Source of the DNA: an uncultured Collinsella sp.
GTDB lineage: Bacteria > Actinomycetota > Coriobacteriia > Coriobacteriales > Coriobacteriaceae
Assembly (NCBI GenBank): GCA_900544755.1
Contig: UQWQ01000003.1
Coordinates: 1 to 53,415, forward strand
Reading direction: 5' to 3'
Length of the DNA stretch: 53,415 nt
Under the pieces are notes generated by a model. That model was not told where the DNA came from, did not search any database, and saw only the letters and a program-made list of their open reading frames with translations. A program made the translations under genes and the position numbers. This document shows, one piece after another, positions 1 through 8,334 of this stretch; the stretch's first letter is position 1; every line of letters begins with the position of its first letter.

Positions 1-51
1 GAGCACAGAGCCACCCGGCCCAATACTCCGTGATAAACTGCCACATCGGTC

Positions 52-354
52 TCACACCTCCATTACCGGAATACCGTATTCCTCGGCGCACTGCCGCTCA
101 ATGCGGCAGCCGCGTGCGTACTCCCAGCCCGGGGCGAAAACCGCCACGTCAGCCTTAGCCAGAAACTCGATGCTGCGTGCCAGATAATCCAGCGGCTTCG
201 CATCGGGGCCAAAGTCCTCAAAGAACGTTTCCAGAGGAACCGCATCGTCACCAAACACGGCCCTTGCCTTCCCGATCACTGCGGCACGCTTCTGCAGCAC
301 CTGCTCGTCCGATAGGCCGTTCATAGGCTGGCTGATAAAAAACTTCTTGCTCAT
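52..354 (-). CDS. DUF4406 / nucleoside 2-deoxyribosyltransferase-like phage protein
   Basis: A small protein of about 100 residues. It starts with the pattern FFISQPMNG and later has LAKADVAVFAPGWEYARGC and a final EYGIPV. This arrangement is typical of DUF4406, a Rossmann-like family related to nucleoside 2-deoxyribosyltransferases and common in phages. The ATG is preferred over an in-frame GTG just before it, because GAGGAG lies at a usual distance upstream. It follows the lysozyme gene with almost no gap, as the last visible gene of the phage late cluster. The substrate cannot be read from the sequence, and a role in phage nucleotide metabolism is only inference. Confidence 0.7.
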   Translation of the reverse strand: MSKKFFISQPMNGLSDEQVLQKRAAVIGKARAVFGDDAVPLETFFEDFGPDAKPLDYLARSIEFLAKADVAVFAPGWEYARGCRIERQCAEEYGIPVMEV

Positions 355-357
355 CAC

Positions 358-987
358 TTATGCTCCTCTCACTTTCGTCAGCCCGGCCCGCTGGATAATG
401 GTGGCGTAGTCCTTATACGCATGGCTCAGATCTACCGGGCCGCTCACGCCGTGGATCTTGCCGCTGCTTGTGTACTGCCACATGCCGTGGCGGCGGGCGG
501 GGCGCTTGCCGCGGTAGTCCGCGATCCACAGATCGTAAGCAGCAAGGGCTTCCATGTCGAGGGCGGTGTCCGCGAAATTGGTGTAGGTGTACACCATTGC
601 ATACAGCCCCCACGCTTCGAGTTGGGCAGCGGCTTCGGCCACCAGGGCCGAAAGCTTTGCGGGGGCCAGGGAGCGCAGGCGGGGGTCCTCCACATCGATG
701 GCAAGGGGCAGCTGGAACGTTTTGCCCCGGAGAGCTATTTTGAGGGCGGCCAGCTCCTCCTCCGTCTGCCGCTGCGTGACCGCACAGGTGTAGTAATAGC
801 CGCCCACCGGGATGCCCCGCGCCGTGCACGCGGCATAGTTGCGCTCGAAGGCCGGGTCAACGTAGGGCTTGCCGCCCTTGCTGCCCAGCACCCGCAGCAT
901 CACGCCGTCGATTTTGCCGCTTTTCTTGACCTTGTCCCAGTCAATGCTGCCCTGCCAGCGGGAAACGTCAAGTATTGTTCTGGGCAT
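358..987 (-). CDS. GH25 lysozyme (phage endolysin)
   Basis: A 209-residue N-acetylmuramidase of glycoside hydrolase family 25, which cuts the glycan backbone of peptidoglycan for host lysis. Family signatures are DVSRWQG near the N terminus, GGYYYT in the middle, AIDVED carrying the catalytic acidic residues, YDLWIADY, and MWQYTSSG followed by GVSGPVDLSHAY near the end. There is no signal peptide and no separate wall-binding domain, so it is a catalytic domain alone and probably needs a holin encoded outside the window. Its start overlaps the end of the preceding phage gene, and a strong AAGGAGG lies inside that upstream gene, pointing to translational coupling. Confidence 0.9.
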   Translation of the reverse strand: MPRTILDVSRWQGSIDWDKVKKSGKIDGVMLRVLGSKGGKPYVDPAFERNYAACTARGIPVGGYYYTCAVTQRQTEEELAALKIALRGKTFQLPLAIDVEDPRLRSLAPAKLSALVAEAAAQLEAWGLYAMVYTYTNFADTALDMEALAAYDLWIADYRGKRPARRHGMWQYTSSGKIHGVSGPVDLSHAYKDYATIIQRAGLTKVRGA

Positions 988-1384
988 TGCTCTGCGCCTC
1001 CTTTGCAGTATTCAAAGTGCCTCCCACATAAACTCGCCAACTCGTACCGGTGTCATCATTGGGCCAAATCGTGACATGCTTTCCACTGCAGATTGGCCAT
1101 GCATTGAAATGTCGAATCCCATACATTTCACTGCCGAATGTATGCGCTCCCGGTTTTGCTGTGCAGGGATGATGCGGTAGCTCGTCCATGGTCATGGTAT
1201 GCACATGGTAATGCTGCGGGTCTTTCTGATACTCAGCTCTCTGTAGGGCAACAGCTTCCTGCACGATCTTGTTAAGCCCTGCCTGGTCATACTCCATTTT
1301 GAAAGTTCCGCTCTCGAGCAGCTCGTCCAATGTGCCCTCCAGGGTCGTGTCACCCAGTGTGATGCGCACCTTCAGGTCATCCAT
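968..1384 (-). CDS. phage hypothetical protein between tail fibre and lysozyme
   Basis: A 138-residue protein not recognised with confidence. The first 40 residues (VRITLGDTTLEGTLDELLES) look like a small beta-hairpin plus helix of the kind found in phage baseplate or tail accessory proteins. The middle is His- and Pro-rich (QHYHVHTMTMDELPHHP). The C terminus KEAQSNAQNNT is encoded by DNA that also carries the Shine-Dalgarno of the lysozyme gene. It overlaps both neighbours slightly, so the late genes are tightly packed. It is called real because of the overlaps, the ribosome binding site and its place in the cassette. Confidence 0.55.
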   Translation of the reverse strand: MDDLKVRITLGDTTLEGTLDELLESGTFKMEYDQAGLNKIVQEAVALQRAEYQKDPQHYHVHTMTMDELPHHPCTAKPGAHTFGSEMYGIRHFNAWPICSGKHVTIWPNDDTGTSWRVYVGGTLNTAKEAQSNAQNNT

Positions 1385-1550
1385 TGCTCTGCGCCTCCTT
1401 CTCGGTCAGCTGGACGTGGATAGCTTCCAGGTCATCTGCGGTCAGGGCGGGGTAATCCGCCGCGATTGCCTCAAAGGCTTCGCCGTTGTTCAGCCGGATG
1501 CGGAATGCCCGCACCATGATGCGGAGTTTCAGGTTGTTCAGCGTTTTCAT
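1377..1550 (-). CDS. small phage protein (~57 aa), unknown function
   Basis: A short gene starting MKTLNNLKLRI with GGAGG at good spacing before the ATG. The centre reads ALTADDLEAIHVQLTEKEAQSNG and suggests one or two helices. It ends with KEAQSN, the same six residues that come near the end of the next gene, because both stop regions carry an identical ribosome-binding segment. Size and position resemble the small XkdX-like proteins of clostridial phages found between tail fibre and lysis genes, but this is analogy only. Confidence 0.5.
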   Translation of the reverse strand: MKTLNNLKLRIMVRAFRIRLNNGEAFEAIAADYPALTADDLEAIHVQLTEKEAQSNG

Positions 1551-1554
1551 AGTT

Positions 1555-2007
1555 TTAACCTCCAATCAAATCGGCCATCATAAGCACAAGGTCGTCGTTT
1601 GCCGCTTCCAGAGCGTCCATGCGGCCCGGCACGGTTTCCAGCTCTGCCTTTTTCTTCGCTTCGGCGGCAGCGGCTTCTTCTGCCTTTTTCTTGGCTTCAG
1701 TCTGTGCGGCCAGCTCTTCGGCGGTGTAGCGGATGTACCGCATCACCGGCACTTCCTCATCCCAGGCGGGCTGAGGGTCAACACCGGGCACATCGATGAC
1801 CTTTACCATGTCCCGGCCAATCTCTTTACCATCCCGGTAGTAGATGGCGAGAGAGCCGTCCGGCAGCTTTGCGGTCTCTCTGTGCCACTGCGGAGCTGTG
1901 CCCTCTACGGCATCATGGTGAATGACTTCCACATCTTCCACCAGATAGCCAGCTTCCAGATCCGGCTCAGTGGTCAGTACAATGCCAGTCTCGTCAATAA
2001 TTTTCAT
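1555..2007 (-). CDS. phage tail-associated hypothetical protein
   Basis: A 150-residue protein starting MKIIDETGIVLTTEPDLEAGYL, with AAGGAG six bases before the ATG. The first two thirds are mixed beta/alpha, with VEVIHHDAVEGTAPQWHRET and PDGSLAIYYRDGKEIG. The last third is an Ala/Glu/Lys-rich helix (TAEELAAQTEAKKKAEEA) that probably forms a coiled coil. This layout is usual for small proteins encoded just after tail fibre genes in phages of anaerobic Firmicutes, where they may serve as tail chaperones or accessory fibre parts. That role is inferred from position. Confidence 0.55.
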   Translation of the reverse strand: MKIIDETGIVLTTEPDLEAGYLVEDVEVIHHDAVEGTAPQWHRETAKLPDGSLAIYYRDGKEIGRDMVKVIDVPGVDPQPAWDEEVPVMRYIRYTAEELAAQTEAKKKAEEAAAAEAKKKAELETVPGRMDALEAANDDLVLMMADLIGG

Positions 2008-2018
2008 GTGCGCTCCTT

Positions 2019-2711
2019 TCATGCGGCATCATCCACCCGCACCCAGATGTACAGGGCATAGTAAGGGTTCAGGATGTCCATTGCCTGCCCGCTGCCGGTG
2101 CTGCCGATGCTCACGGTATGAGAGTGAGCGCCAGCGTCCCCGATGCTCACGGTATGGCTGTGGCTTCCCGTGCCGTTCGTGCTGAAGCTGTGGGTGTGGG
2201 AACCATCAGAACTGGTTGTAAATTTATAATTAGCCCAGGAAGCTCCATAGTTCCTAATACGGTACGATTCGCCATCATCGCCGCCACTCTTATACTCAGC
2301 ATTCACATTATGGCTATGCGAACCCGCACTGTTGGTCGTACCGCTGTGGCTATGCCAGCCTGCGCTGTCGGTGGATGCACTGTGGCTGTGGGAACCAGCG
2401 CTGCCGGTACTGCCACTATGGCTATGGCTCGGCATTTCGGCAGTAGTCTGGGTGTGGGTGGCGCTGCCGCCGGTGGTGCCCACAGGGTAGGCACTGGAAG
2501 CGCCCATGATAAACTCGCCCTCGACACGCTCCCATGTGCCGCCGATAAAGCTTGCCGGGCTGGTGGGGTCGTTGCTGGCCCAGTACCTGACTCTCTTGTA
2601 GTCCTCTTCCCGCTGGGCAGCGAGCATCTCCTTGATCAGCGCCCGGGTCGCCGCAGCATCGGCAGGGGCCCCTGCGATGGAGACGGTCGTGTCGGTGTTT
2701 GCCGCCGCCAT
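2019..2711 (-). CDS. phage tail fibre / collar-type protein, 5'-truncated
   Basis: The C-terminal part of a phage receptor-binding or tail collar protein. Near the apparent N terminus, TDTTVSIAGAPADAAATRAL is the linker repeat typical of clostridial phage structural proteins. Next comes a collar-like SFIGGTWERVEGEFIMG segment, then many GSHSH and AGSHSH repeats and the ending PYYALYIWVRVDDA. The HxH repeats recall the metal-coordinating tips of phage fibres. The gene has no credible start or ribosome binding site: upstream it runs into tatC sequence at about 2.69-2.71 kb, where phage-like sequence stops. Proteins of this kind are usually much longer, so the 5' part is missing. The upper coordinate is only the first available ATG. 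Confidence 0.75.
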   Translation of the reverse strand: MAAANTDTTVSIAGAPADAAATRALIKEMLAAQREEDYKRVRYWASNDPTSPASFIGGTWERVEGEFIMGASSAYPVGTTGGSATHTQTTAEMPSHSHSGSTGSAGSHSHSASTDSAGWHSHSGTTNSAGSHSHNVNAEYKSGGDDGESYRIRNYGASWANYKFTTSSDGSHTHSFSTNGTGSHSHTVSIGDAGAHSHTVSIGSTGSGQAMDILNPYYALYIWVRVDDAA

Positions 2712-3405
2712 CGTGCTGTATTTCGCCACGCCCGTGGTGCTCGATATCCTGGAAGACCCCATCCGCTCGTTTGTGCCGGACGGTAAGTTCTACATCACCA
2801 CCACACTCGGCGGCTTTGGCCTGCGCTTCTCGCTGGCCATCAAGATGGCCGTGGTCATGTGCACGCCCATGATCATCTGGCAGATCCTGGCATTTTTCCT
2901 GCCGGCGCTGCGCCCCAACGAGCGCAAGTGGGTCGTGCCCACGGTGCTCGCCTCGACGGTGCTGTTCTTCCTGGGTGCCATCTTCTGCTATTTCATCATC
3001 ATCCCGGCGGGCTTTGAGTGGCTCATCGGCGAGACCTCGGCCGTCGCTACGGCGCTGCCCGACCTGGAGAACTACGTCAACATGGAGCTGCTCTTTATGA
3101 TCGGCTTTGGTGTGGCGTTTGAGCTGCCGCTCATCATCTTCTATCTGTCCGTCTTTCACATCGTGTCCTATGCGGCCTTCCGCAGCGCCTGGCGCTACGT
3201 GTACGTAGGCCTGCTTGTGGGCTCGGCTGTGATTACGCCCGACGGCTCGCCCGTTACGCTGGGTCTCATGTATGGCGCCCTGCTCTCGCTCTACGAGATT
3301 TCGCTCGCCATCGCTCGCGTGGTCATTACCGCGCGCGAGGGCAAGGAGGGCCTGTTCGTGAGCCGTCTGGACCTGTTCTCGGACGACGAGGACGACGAGG
3401 AGTAA
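2677..3405 (+). pseudogene. tatC: tatC, Sec-independent translocase subunit, missing its N terminus
   Basis: Most of TatC, the multi-spanning membrane subunit that recognises twin-arginine signal peptides. Hydrophobic segments follow in the right order, and FFLPALRPNERKWV matches the conserved cytoplasmic loop with its key glutamate. The acidic tail DLFSDDEDDEE is at the C terminus. The first cytoplasmic segment, normally rich in HLxELRxR, is absent; the frame instead runs back into antisense phage sequence. The reading frame happens to stay open through the join, so an apparent start exists but should not be trusted. hypA follows within a few bases, and Tat export plus hydrogenase maturation fits a hydrogenase context. 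Whether the gene is broken in the organism or only in this assembly cannot be decided from sequence. Confidence 0.85.
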
Positions 3406-3411
3406 ATCGGT

Positions 3412-3768
3412 ATGCACGAGGTTGGCATTGTCAACGGCATACTCGATACAGTGATTCGCGCGGCGCGTGGGGCGGGGGCCTCGCGCGCCGTTTTGGTAAC
3501 GCTGCGTATCGGGGATATGACCGAGGTCGTGCGCGAGGCGCTTGACTTTGCGTGGGAGACGTTTCGCGACGAGGACCCGCTCACGCGCGGCTGCGAGCTT
3601 GCCGTGGAGGAAGTCCATCCACAAAGCGAGTGTCTGGACTGCGGTGAGGTCTTTGAGCACGACCGTTTCCATTGTCGCTGCCCCCAGTGTGGCGGCGCCA
3701 ACGTGCGCCTGCTGCACGGCCGCGAGCTCGATATCGCAAGTATCGAAATCGAAACCCCCGACGATTAG
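3412..3768 (+). CDS. hypA: HypA, hydrogenase/urease nickel-insertion chaperone
   Basis: A 118-residue HypA. It keeps the N-terminal MHEVGIV, where Met1 and His2 bind nickel, and the zinc site made of CLDC and CPQC in the second half. HypA delivers nickel to the large subunit of [NiFe] hydrogenase together with HypB, the next gene. The spacing from tatC is very short, so co-transcription is likely. Other hyp genes and hydrogenase structural genes are not in the window. Confidence 0.93.
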   Translation: MHEVGIVNGILDTVIRAARGAGASRAVLVTLRIGDMTEVVREALDFAWETFRDEDPLTRGCELAVEEVHPQSECLDCGEVFEHDRFHCRCPQCGGANVRLLHGRELDIASIEIETPDD

Positions 3769-3823
3769 CCCGCTAGCCATCTAATGATGGGGTATAAAGG
3801 GGCCAAAGTAAGGAGCGCTAAGT

Positions 3824-4507
3824 ATGGCCGAGAAAACGATTGATATCGCGTCGCCGATCCTGTCGCGCAACGAGCGCCTGGCAGATCAGCTGCGCAAGCG
3901 TTTTGAACAGACGAACACCTACGTGATTAACGTGCTGTCGAGCCCCGGTTCGGGCAAGACCACCACGATCCTGGGCACCAACGAGCGCCTGCGTGACAAA
4001 GCCGGCCTACGCTGTGCCGTCATCGAGGGCGATATCGCCTCGGATGTCGACGCCATCACCATGAAGGAAGCCGGCATGTCCGCCATCCAGATCAACACGG
4101 GTGGCCTGTGCCATCTCGAGGGCAACATGATCATGGAGGCTGTCGACGCGTTCGATCAGGCCGTCGGTCTGGAAAACATCGACGTCATCTTTATCGAAAA
4201 CGTGGGCAACCTGGTGTGCCCGGTCGACTTTGACTTGGGCGAGAACCTGTCCATCATGATTCTCTCGGTGCCCGAGGGTGACGACAAGCCCATTAAGTAC
4301 CCGGGCATCTTCCAACACGCCGGCGCACAGTTGCTCAACAAGGTCGACGTAGCCCCGGCTTTCGATTTTGACATGGATAGGTATACTAAGACACTCGATG
4401 ACCTCAATCCGCAGGCGCCGCGGTTTGCCGTGAGCGCGCGCAAGGGCGAGGGCATGGATGCCTGGTGCGATTGGCTCATCGGGCAGATTGAGCAAGCAAG
4501 GGCGTAA
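3824..4507 (+). CDS. hypB: HypB, GTPase for hydrogenase nickel insertion
   Basis: A 227-residue SIMIBI-class GTPase. The P-loop SPGSGKTT is at residues 40-47, the CHLE metal-site motif follows GGL, and ENVGNLVCPVDFDLGE supplies the second metal cysteine and switch region. The N-terminal high-affinity nickel site (CxxCGC) and His-rich stretch of some HypB proteins are absent, so nickel storage is not expected here. The ribosome binding site AAGGAG sits ahead of the ATG. It works with HypA just upstream. Confidence 0.93.
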   Translation: MAEKTIDIASPILSRNERLADQLRKRFEQTNTYVINVLSSPGSGKTTTILGTNERLRDKAGLRCAVIEGDIASDVDAITMKEAGMSAIQINTGGLCHLEGNMIMEAVDAFDQAVGLENIDVIFIENVGNLVCPVDFDLGENLSIMILSVPEGDDKPIKYPGIFQHAGAQLLNKVDVAPAFDFDMDRYTKTLDDLNPQAPRFAVSARKGEGMDAWCDWLIGQIEQARA

Positions 4508-4561
4508 GTCGGCCGCCATACGGGCGGGCGTAGCCGCAGAGATACGAGATAGGAGCCTCTT

Positions 4562-7138
4562 TTGAAGCTCATCATCGCCGAGAAAAACGACGCCGCGCGT
4601 CAGATCGCCGAGCGGCTGTCCACGGGTAAGCCCAAAAAGGACAAGGTGTACAACACCGCCATCTACCGTTTTGAGTGGAAGGGCGAGGAGTGCGTGACGA
4701 TCGGCCTTGCCGGTCACATCCTAGCGCCCGATTTTTGCGACAGCGTGCTGTTCGATAAAAAGCTGGGATGGTATTCGGTCACCGAGGACGGCGAGATGCT
4801 GCCGGCCGACATGCCCGATGGCCTGGCTCGTCCGCCGTACGATACCAAGCGTAAGCCGTTCCTCGCCGATGGCATTTCCATCAAGGGCTGGAAGCTCGAG
4901 AGCCTGCCCTATCTCACCTGGGCGCCCGTCATTAAGTTGCCGGCCGAGAAAGAGCTCATTCGCTCGCTTAAGAACCTTGCCAAGAAGTCCGACAGCGTCA
5001 TCATCGCCACGGACTTCGATCGCGAGGGCGAGCTGATTGGTTCGGACGCCCTCAACAAGGTGCGCGAGGTTGCGCCCGACTTGCCGGTCGCCCGCGCCCA
5101 GTATTCTTCGTTTACCAAGGCCGAGATCACGCAGGCCTTCGATAATCTCGTCTCGCTCGACCAGAACCTGGCCGACGCTGGCGAGAGCCGTCAGCACATC
5201 GACCTTATCTGGGGCGCGGTGCTCACGCGCTATCTGACGCTCGCCAAGTTCGGCGGCTTCGGCAACGTGCGCTCCGCCGGCCGCGTGCAGACACCGACGC
5301 TTGCCCTGGTGGTCGAGCGCGAGCGCGAGCGCATGGCGTTTGTGCCCGAGGACTATTGGCAGATTCGCGGCATGGGTGCTGCGCAGGGCGCTGCCGAGGA
5401 TGATCGCTTTAAGATCGCGCACAAGACAGCGCGTTTTACCGACAAGGATGCTGCCGAGACGGCGTATGGTCACGTCGACGGCGCCAGGACGGCGACCGTC
5501 GCCGCGGTGACCAAGCGCTCCCGCAAGCAGCAGCCGCCCACGCCGTTTGCGACGACCTCGCTGCAGGCCGCCGCCGCGGCCGAGGGCATCTCGCCTGCGC
5601 GTACCATGCGCATCGCCGAGTCCCTCTACATGGCGGGTCTCATCAGCTACCCGCGTGTCGACAACACCGTGTACCCCGCGACGCTCGATCTGGGCGCCGT
5701 GGTGAGCGACCTGGCAAAGATCAACCCGGCGCTGGCGCCCGTGTGCAAAAAGGTACTCGCTGGCCCCATGAAGCCCACGCGCGGTAAAGTCGAGACCACC
5801 GACCACCCGCCTATCTATCCCACGGGCGAGGGCGATCCGTCCACGCTCGACGGCGGCCAGCGTAAGCTCTACGACCTCATCGCCCGTCGCTTCCTGGCGA
5901 CGCTTATGGGTCCTGCGACCATCGAGAACACCAAGCTCGAGCTCGACGTCAACGGCGAGCCGTTCGTGGCTTCGGGCGACGTGCTCGTGACCCCGGGCTT
6001 CCGCGAGGCATACCCGTATGGACTCAAGCGCGACGAGCAGATGCCGCCGCTTGAGCAGGGCGACACGGTCGACGTGTTCGACATTAAGCTCGAGGCCAAG
6101 CAGACTGAGCCGCCCGCGCGCTACAGCCAGGGCAAGCTCGTGCAGGAGATGGAAAAGCGCGGCCTGGGCACCAAGTCCACGCGCGCGAGCATCATCGAGC
6201 GCCTGTACGCTGTGCGGTACCTCAAAAACGATCCCGTGGAGCCGAGTCAGCTGGGCATCGCCATCATCGACGCGCTGACGCAGTTTGCCCCGCGCATCAC
6301 GAGCCCCGATATGACCAGCGAGCTCGACGGCGACATGACCCGCGTGGAGCGCGGCGAGGATACCGAAGAGCATGTCGTGACGCACTCGCGCGCGCTGCTG
6401 GCCGGCGTGCTCGACGAGCTGCTCAAGCATACGCAGGAGCTGGGCGACGCCATCAGCGACGCCGTCACGGCCGATGCGCGCGTGGGCGCCTGCCCCAAGT
6501 GCGGCAAGGACCTGGTCATGAAGACGAGCGCCAAGACCCGCGGCAGCTTTATCGGCTGCATGGGTTGGCCCGACTGCGACGTGACCTATCCGGTGCCGAG
6601 TGGCGTCAAGGTGAGCCCGCTCGAGGGCGAGGCCGCCGTGTGCCCCGAGTGCGGCGCGCCGCGCATCAAGTGCCAGCCATTCCGCCAGAAGGCCTTCGAG
6701 ATCTGCGTGAACCCCACGTGCCCCACCAACTACGAGCCCGATCTTAAGGTGGGCGAGTGCAAGGTGTGTGCCGAGGCCGGACGTCACGGCGACCTGATCG
6801 CGCACAAGAGCGAGAAGAGCGGCAAGCGCTTTATCCGCTGCACCAACTACGATGACTGCGGCGTGAGCTATCCGCTGCCGGCGCGCGGCAAGCTCGAGGC
6901 GACGGGCGAGACCTGCCCCGAGTGCGGCGCCCCCATCGTGGTGGTCAACACGGCGCGCGGTCCGTGGCGTATCTGCGTCAACATGGACTGCCCGACCAAG
7001 GAGAAGAAGCCCGCCCGCGGTCGCAAGACCACAACCAAGGCGAGCACGGCAAAGAAGACGACGGCTAAGAAAGCCACTGCCGCCAAGAAGACGACCGCGA
7101 AGAAGTCGACTGCCAAGAAAGCAGCCGCCGACAAGTAA
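4562..7138 (+). CDS. type IA DNA topoisomerase, archaeal-type, with zinc ribbons and Lys/Ala tail
   Basis: An 858-residue topoisomerase I that relaxes negative supercoils. The Toprim domain begins KLIIAEKNDAARQIA and has DFDREGE as its acidic metal motif. The catalytic tyrosine lies in GLISYPRVDNT, at about residue 363. The N-terminal layout resembles archaeal topoisomerase I/III more than E. coli TopA. After the core come several Cys4 zinc ribbons (CPKCGKDL, CPECGAP and others), then a tail of KKTTAKK repeats like a histone H1 tail, likely for non-specific DNA binding. The start is a TTG with AGGAG six bases upstream; no closer ATG fits. A strong terminator follows. Confidence 0.9.
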   Translation: MKLIIAEKNDAARQIAERLSTGKPKKDKVYNTAIYRFEWKGEECVTIGLAGHILAPDFCDSVLFDKKLGWYSVTEDGEMLPADMPDGLARPPYDTKRKPFLADGISIKGWKLESLPYLTWAPVIKLPAEKELIRSLKNLAKKSDSVIIATDFDREGELIGSDALNKVREVAPDLPVARAQYSSFTKAEITQAFDNLVSLDQNLADAGESRQHIDLIWGAVLTRYLTLAKFGGFGNVRSAGRVQTPTLALVVERERERMAFVPEDYWQIRGMGAAQGAAEDDRFKIAHKTARFTDKDAAETAYGHVDGARTATVAAVTKRSRKQQPPTPFATTSLQAAAAAEGISPARTMRIAESLYMAGLISYPRVDNTVYPATLDLGAVVSDLAKINPALAPVCKKVLAGPMKPTRGKVETTDHPPIYPTGEGDPSTLDGGQRKLYDLIARRFLATLMGPATIENTKLELDVNGEPFVASGDVLVTPGFREAYPYGLKRDEQMPPLEQGDTVDVFDIKLEAKQTEPPARYSQGKLVQEMEKRGLGTKSTRASIIERLYAVRYLKNDPVEPSQLGIAIIDALTQFAPRITSPDMTSELDGDMTRVERGEDTEEHVVTHSRALLAGVLDELLKHTQELGDAISDAVTADARVGACPKCGKDLVMKTSAKTRGSFIGCMGWPDCDVTYPVPSGVKVSPLEGEAAVCPECGAPRIKCQPFRQKAFEICVNPTCPTNYEPDLKVGECKVCAEAGRHGDLIAHKSEKSGKRFIRCTNYDDCGVSYPLPARGKLEATGETCPECGAPIVVVNTARGPWRICVNMDCPTKEKKPARGRKTTTKASTAKKTTAKKATAAKKTTAKKSTAKKAAADK

Positions 7139-7160
7139 CGGCGCAGTCGAAACATTGCCC

Positions 7161-7202
7161 AAAAAAACGAGCGAGGACCCCGCGATCCTCGCTCGTTTTT
7201 TT
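7161..7202. terminator. intrinsic terminator after the topoisomerase gene
   Basis: A perfect GC-rich stem (ACGAGCGAGGA with TCCTCGCTCGT) has a short loop, a run of T on one side and a run of A on the other. It can end the topoisomerase transcript and the convergent zinc-ribbon gene. Confidence 0.9.
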
Positions 7203-7204
7203 GA

Positions 7205-7262
7205 CCGGCAGTTAGGGACGTTCCTTTTCTGCCGGCAGTTTAGGAACGTCCCTAACTGCCGG
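7205..7262. repeat. dispersed palindrome, GGGACGTTCC family
   Basis: A perfect 21-bp inverted repeat (CCGGCAGTTAGGGACGTTCC and its complement) around a 16-base loop, next to the terminator above. The core GGGACGTTCnT recurs near 53.3 kb, and related one-sided copies occur near 36.4 and 38.0 kb. Confidence 0.8.
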
Positions 7263-7280
7263 CTCGGGAACGACAAAGCG

Positions 7281-8264
7281 CTAGTTCACCTCGACAGGCT
7301 TAGCGCCGGGATAGCGCTCCTCAAAGTCTAGGCGGTACTTATTGTCATTGGTGCCCGCCACGTTGTCGCGCGACAGCGGCGCCACGATCTCATTCTTGTG
7401 GTCCGCAGGCTTGGCGTATTTCAGGCTGATCTCCCAGGCATCACAGATTGCGTCAATGCGGTGATCCAGGTCGTCGTACAGGGCGATGATATCCTTCCAG
7501 GAGCTGTAGTTCTTGGAGCTCGTCGGGACGTCCAGGTCCTCGACGATGTCGTAATACTGCTCGATGGTGTCCTCCGTGCGCTCGGCGACGTCGGCGAGAT
7601 TTTGACGGGTGGTTCGATCCTCTTCCAGATAGTTGCCGTTGAAGTTCTGCGCGCAGCCACGGACCTGGCTGTCGAGATCTTCGAGCAAGTCGTAGTATTC
7701 GCTCAGGCGACGGTAGAGGTTCTGCTCGGAGAGCGTTGCTTCGCCGCCATCCTCGTCGTCATCGTCATCATCGTCGTACAGGCTGTTGGGATTGCCGAGA
7801 GGCTTTAGGTCATCGTCGTCGACGTCATGGTGCAGCTTAGCTACCTCGGCAGTCGTCTGCGTGGCGGCGTTGTCGAACGGTCTGATCGCAAAGAAGATGA
7901 CCAGGGCGATGATGATCGCCACCAGCACAACGATAACGGCGATAAGCGGCCCGGTGCCGCTCTTTTTGGGAGCGGGGGTCTGTGGCGAAGCGGGCGCGTA
8001 TGCGGGAGCCGGCTGCTGTTGGGGCGAGCCGCTCGCGACGGGTATGCGCTGCGTGGTCTCGACGGCTTCGGTCCTTGCGGCGGGGTCGGGGCTATAGGCG
8101 AGGGGGTCGTCCGCCTTGGCTTGCGGCGTATCAAGGGAGCCGGTCTGCTCAAAAGCGGGCTGGCTATCGCTCGCGGCTGTTTGCTCAACGGGTGCACCGC
8201 ACGAGGTGCAGAACTTGGCATTATCTTCAAGAAGCTTGCCGCACGAGGCGCAATACCGAGACAT
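7281..8264 (-). CDS. zinc-ribbon membrane-anchored protein with Asp-rich outer domain
   Basis: A 327-residue protein of unknown function. A zinc ribbon (CASCGKLL then CTSCGAP) opens the protein. A Pro/Ala/Thr-rich linker follows, then one transmembrane helix (PLIAVIVVLVAIIIALVI) near residue 140. The outside part has a seven-Asp run and a helical domain with many Tyr and Asp residues (EYYDLLEDLDSQVRG, TIEQYYDIVEDL). The ATG with AAGGAG seven bases upstream is preferred over a more distal start. Zinc-ribbon/TM proteins of this plan are common in Actinobacteria and Firmicutes, but their role is not known. It is convergent with the topoisomerase gene. Confidence 0.75.
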   Translation of the reverse strand: MSRYCASCGKLLEDNAKFCTSCGAPVEQTAASDSQPAFEQTGSLDTPQAKADDPLAYSPDPAARTEAVETTQRIPVASGSPQQQPAPAYAPASPQTPAPKKSGTGPLIAVIVVLVAIIIALVIFFAIRPFDNAATQTTAEVAKLHHDVDDDDLKPLGNPNSLYDDDDDDDEDGGEATLSEQNLYRRLSEYYDLLEDLDSQVRGCAQNFNGNYLEEDRTTRQNLADVAERTEDTIEQYYDIVEDLDVPTSSKNYSSWKDIIALYDDLDHRIDAICDAWEISLKYAKPADHKNEIVAPLSRDNVAGTNDNKYRLDFEERYPGAKPVEVN

Positions 8265-8334
8265 TGCCACTCCTTTCGCCACATTTCAATGCAATACGAC
8301 GATTATACCCAGCATCCAAAATTCCCCATCATAC

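Noticed and set aside
2632..2676. In-frame ATG ahead of tatC as its true start
   Set aside because: Codons before ~2690 are antisense to the phage tail gene, and the conserved TatC N terminus is missing.
1..2720. Prophage integrated in tatC with an att site
   Set aside because: No integrase or repeat at the join is visible, and the phage structural gene itself is cut, which integration would not do.
2422..3780. Antisense frame across the phage/tatC junction
   Set aside because: Crosses phage, tatC and hypA; it cannot be a single gene and shows no domain.
4721..7276. Long open frame on the minus strand (~850 codons)
   Set aside because: Shadow of the topoisomerase gene: GC-rich codon bias keeps the antisense frame open, and the translation is His/Ala/Arg-rich with no motif.
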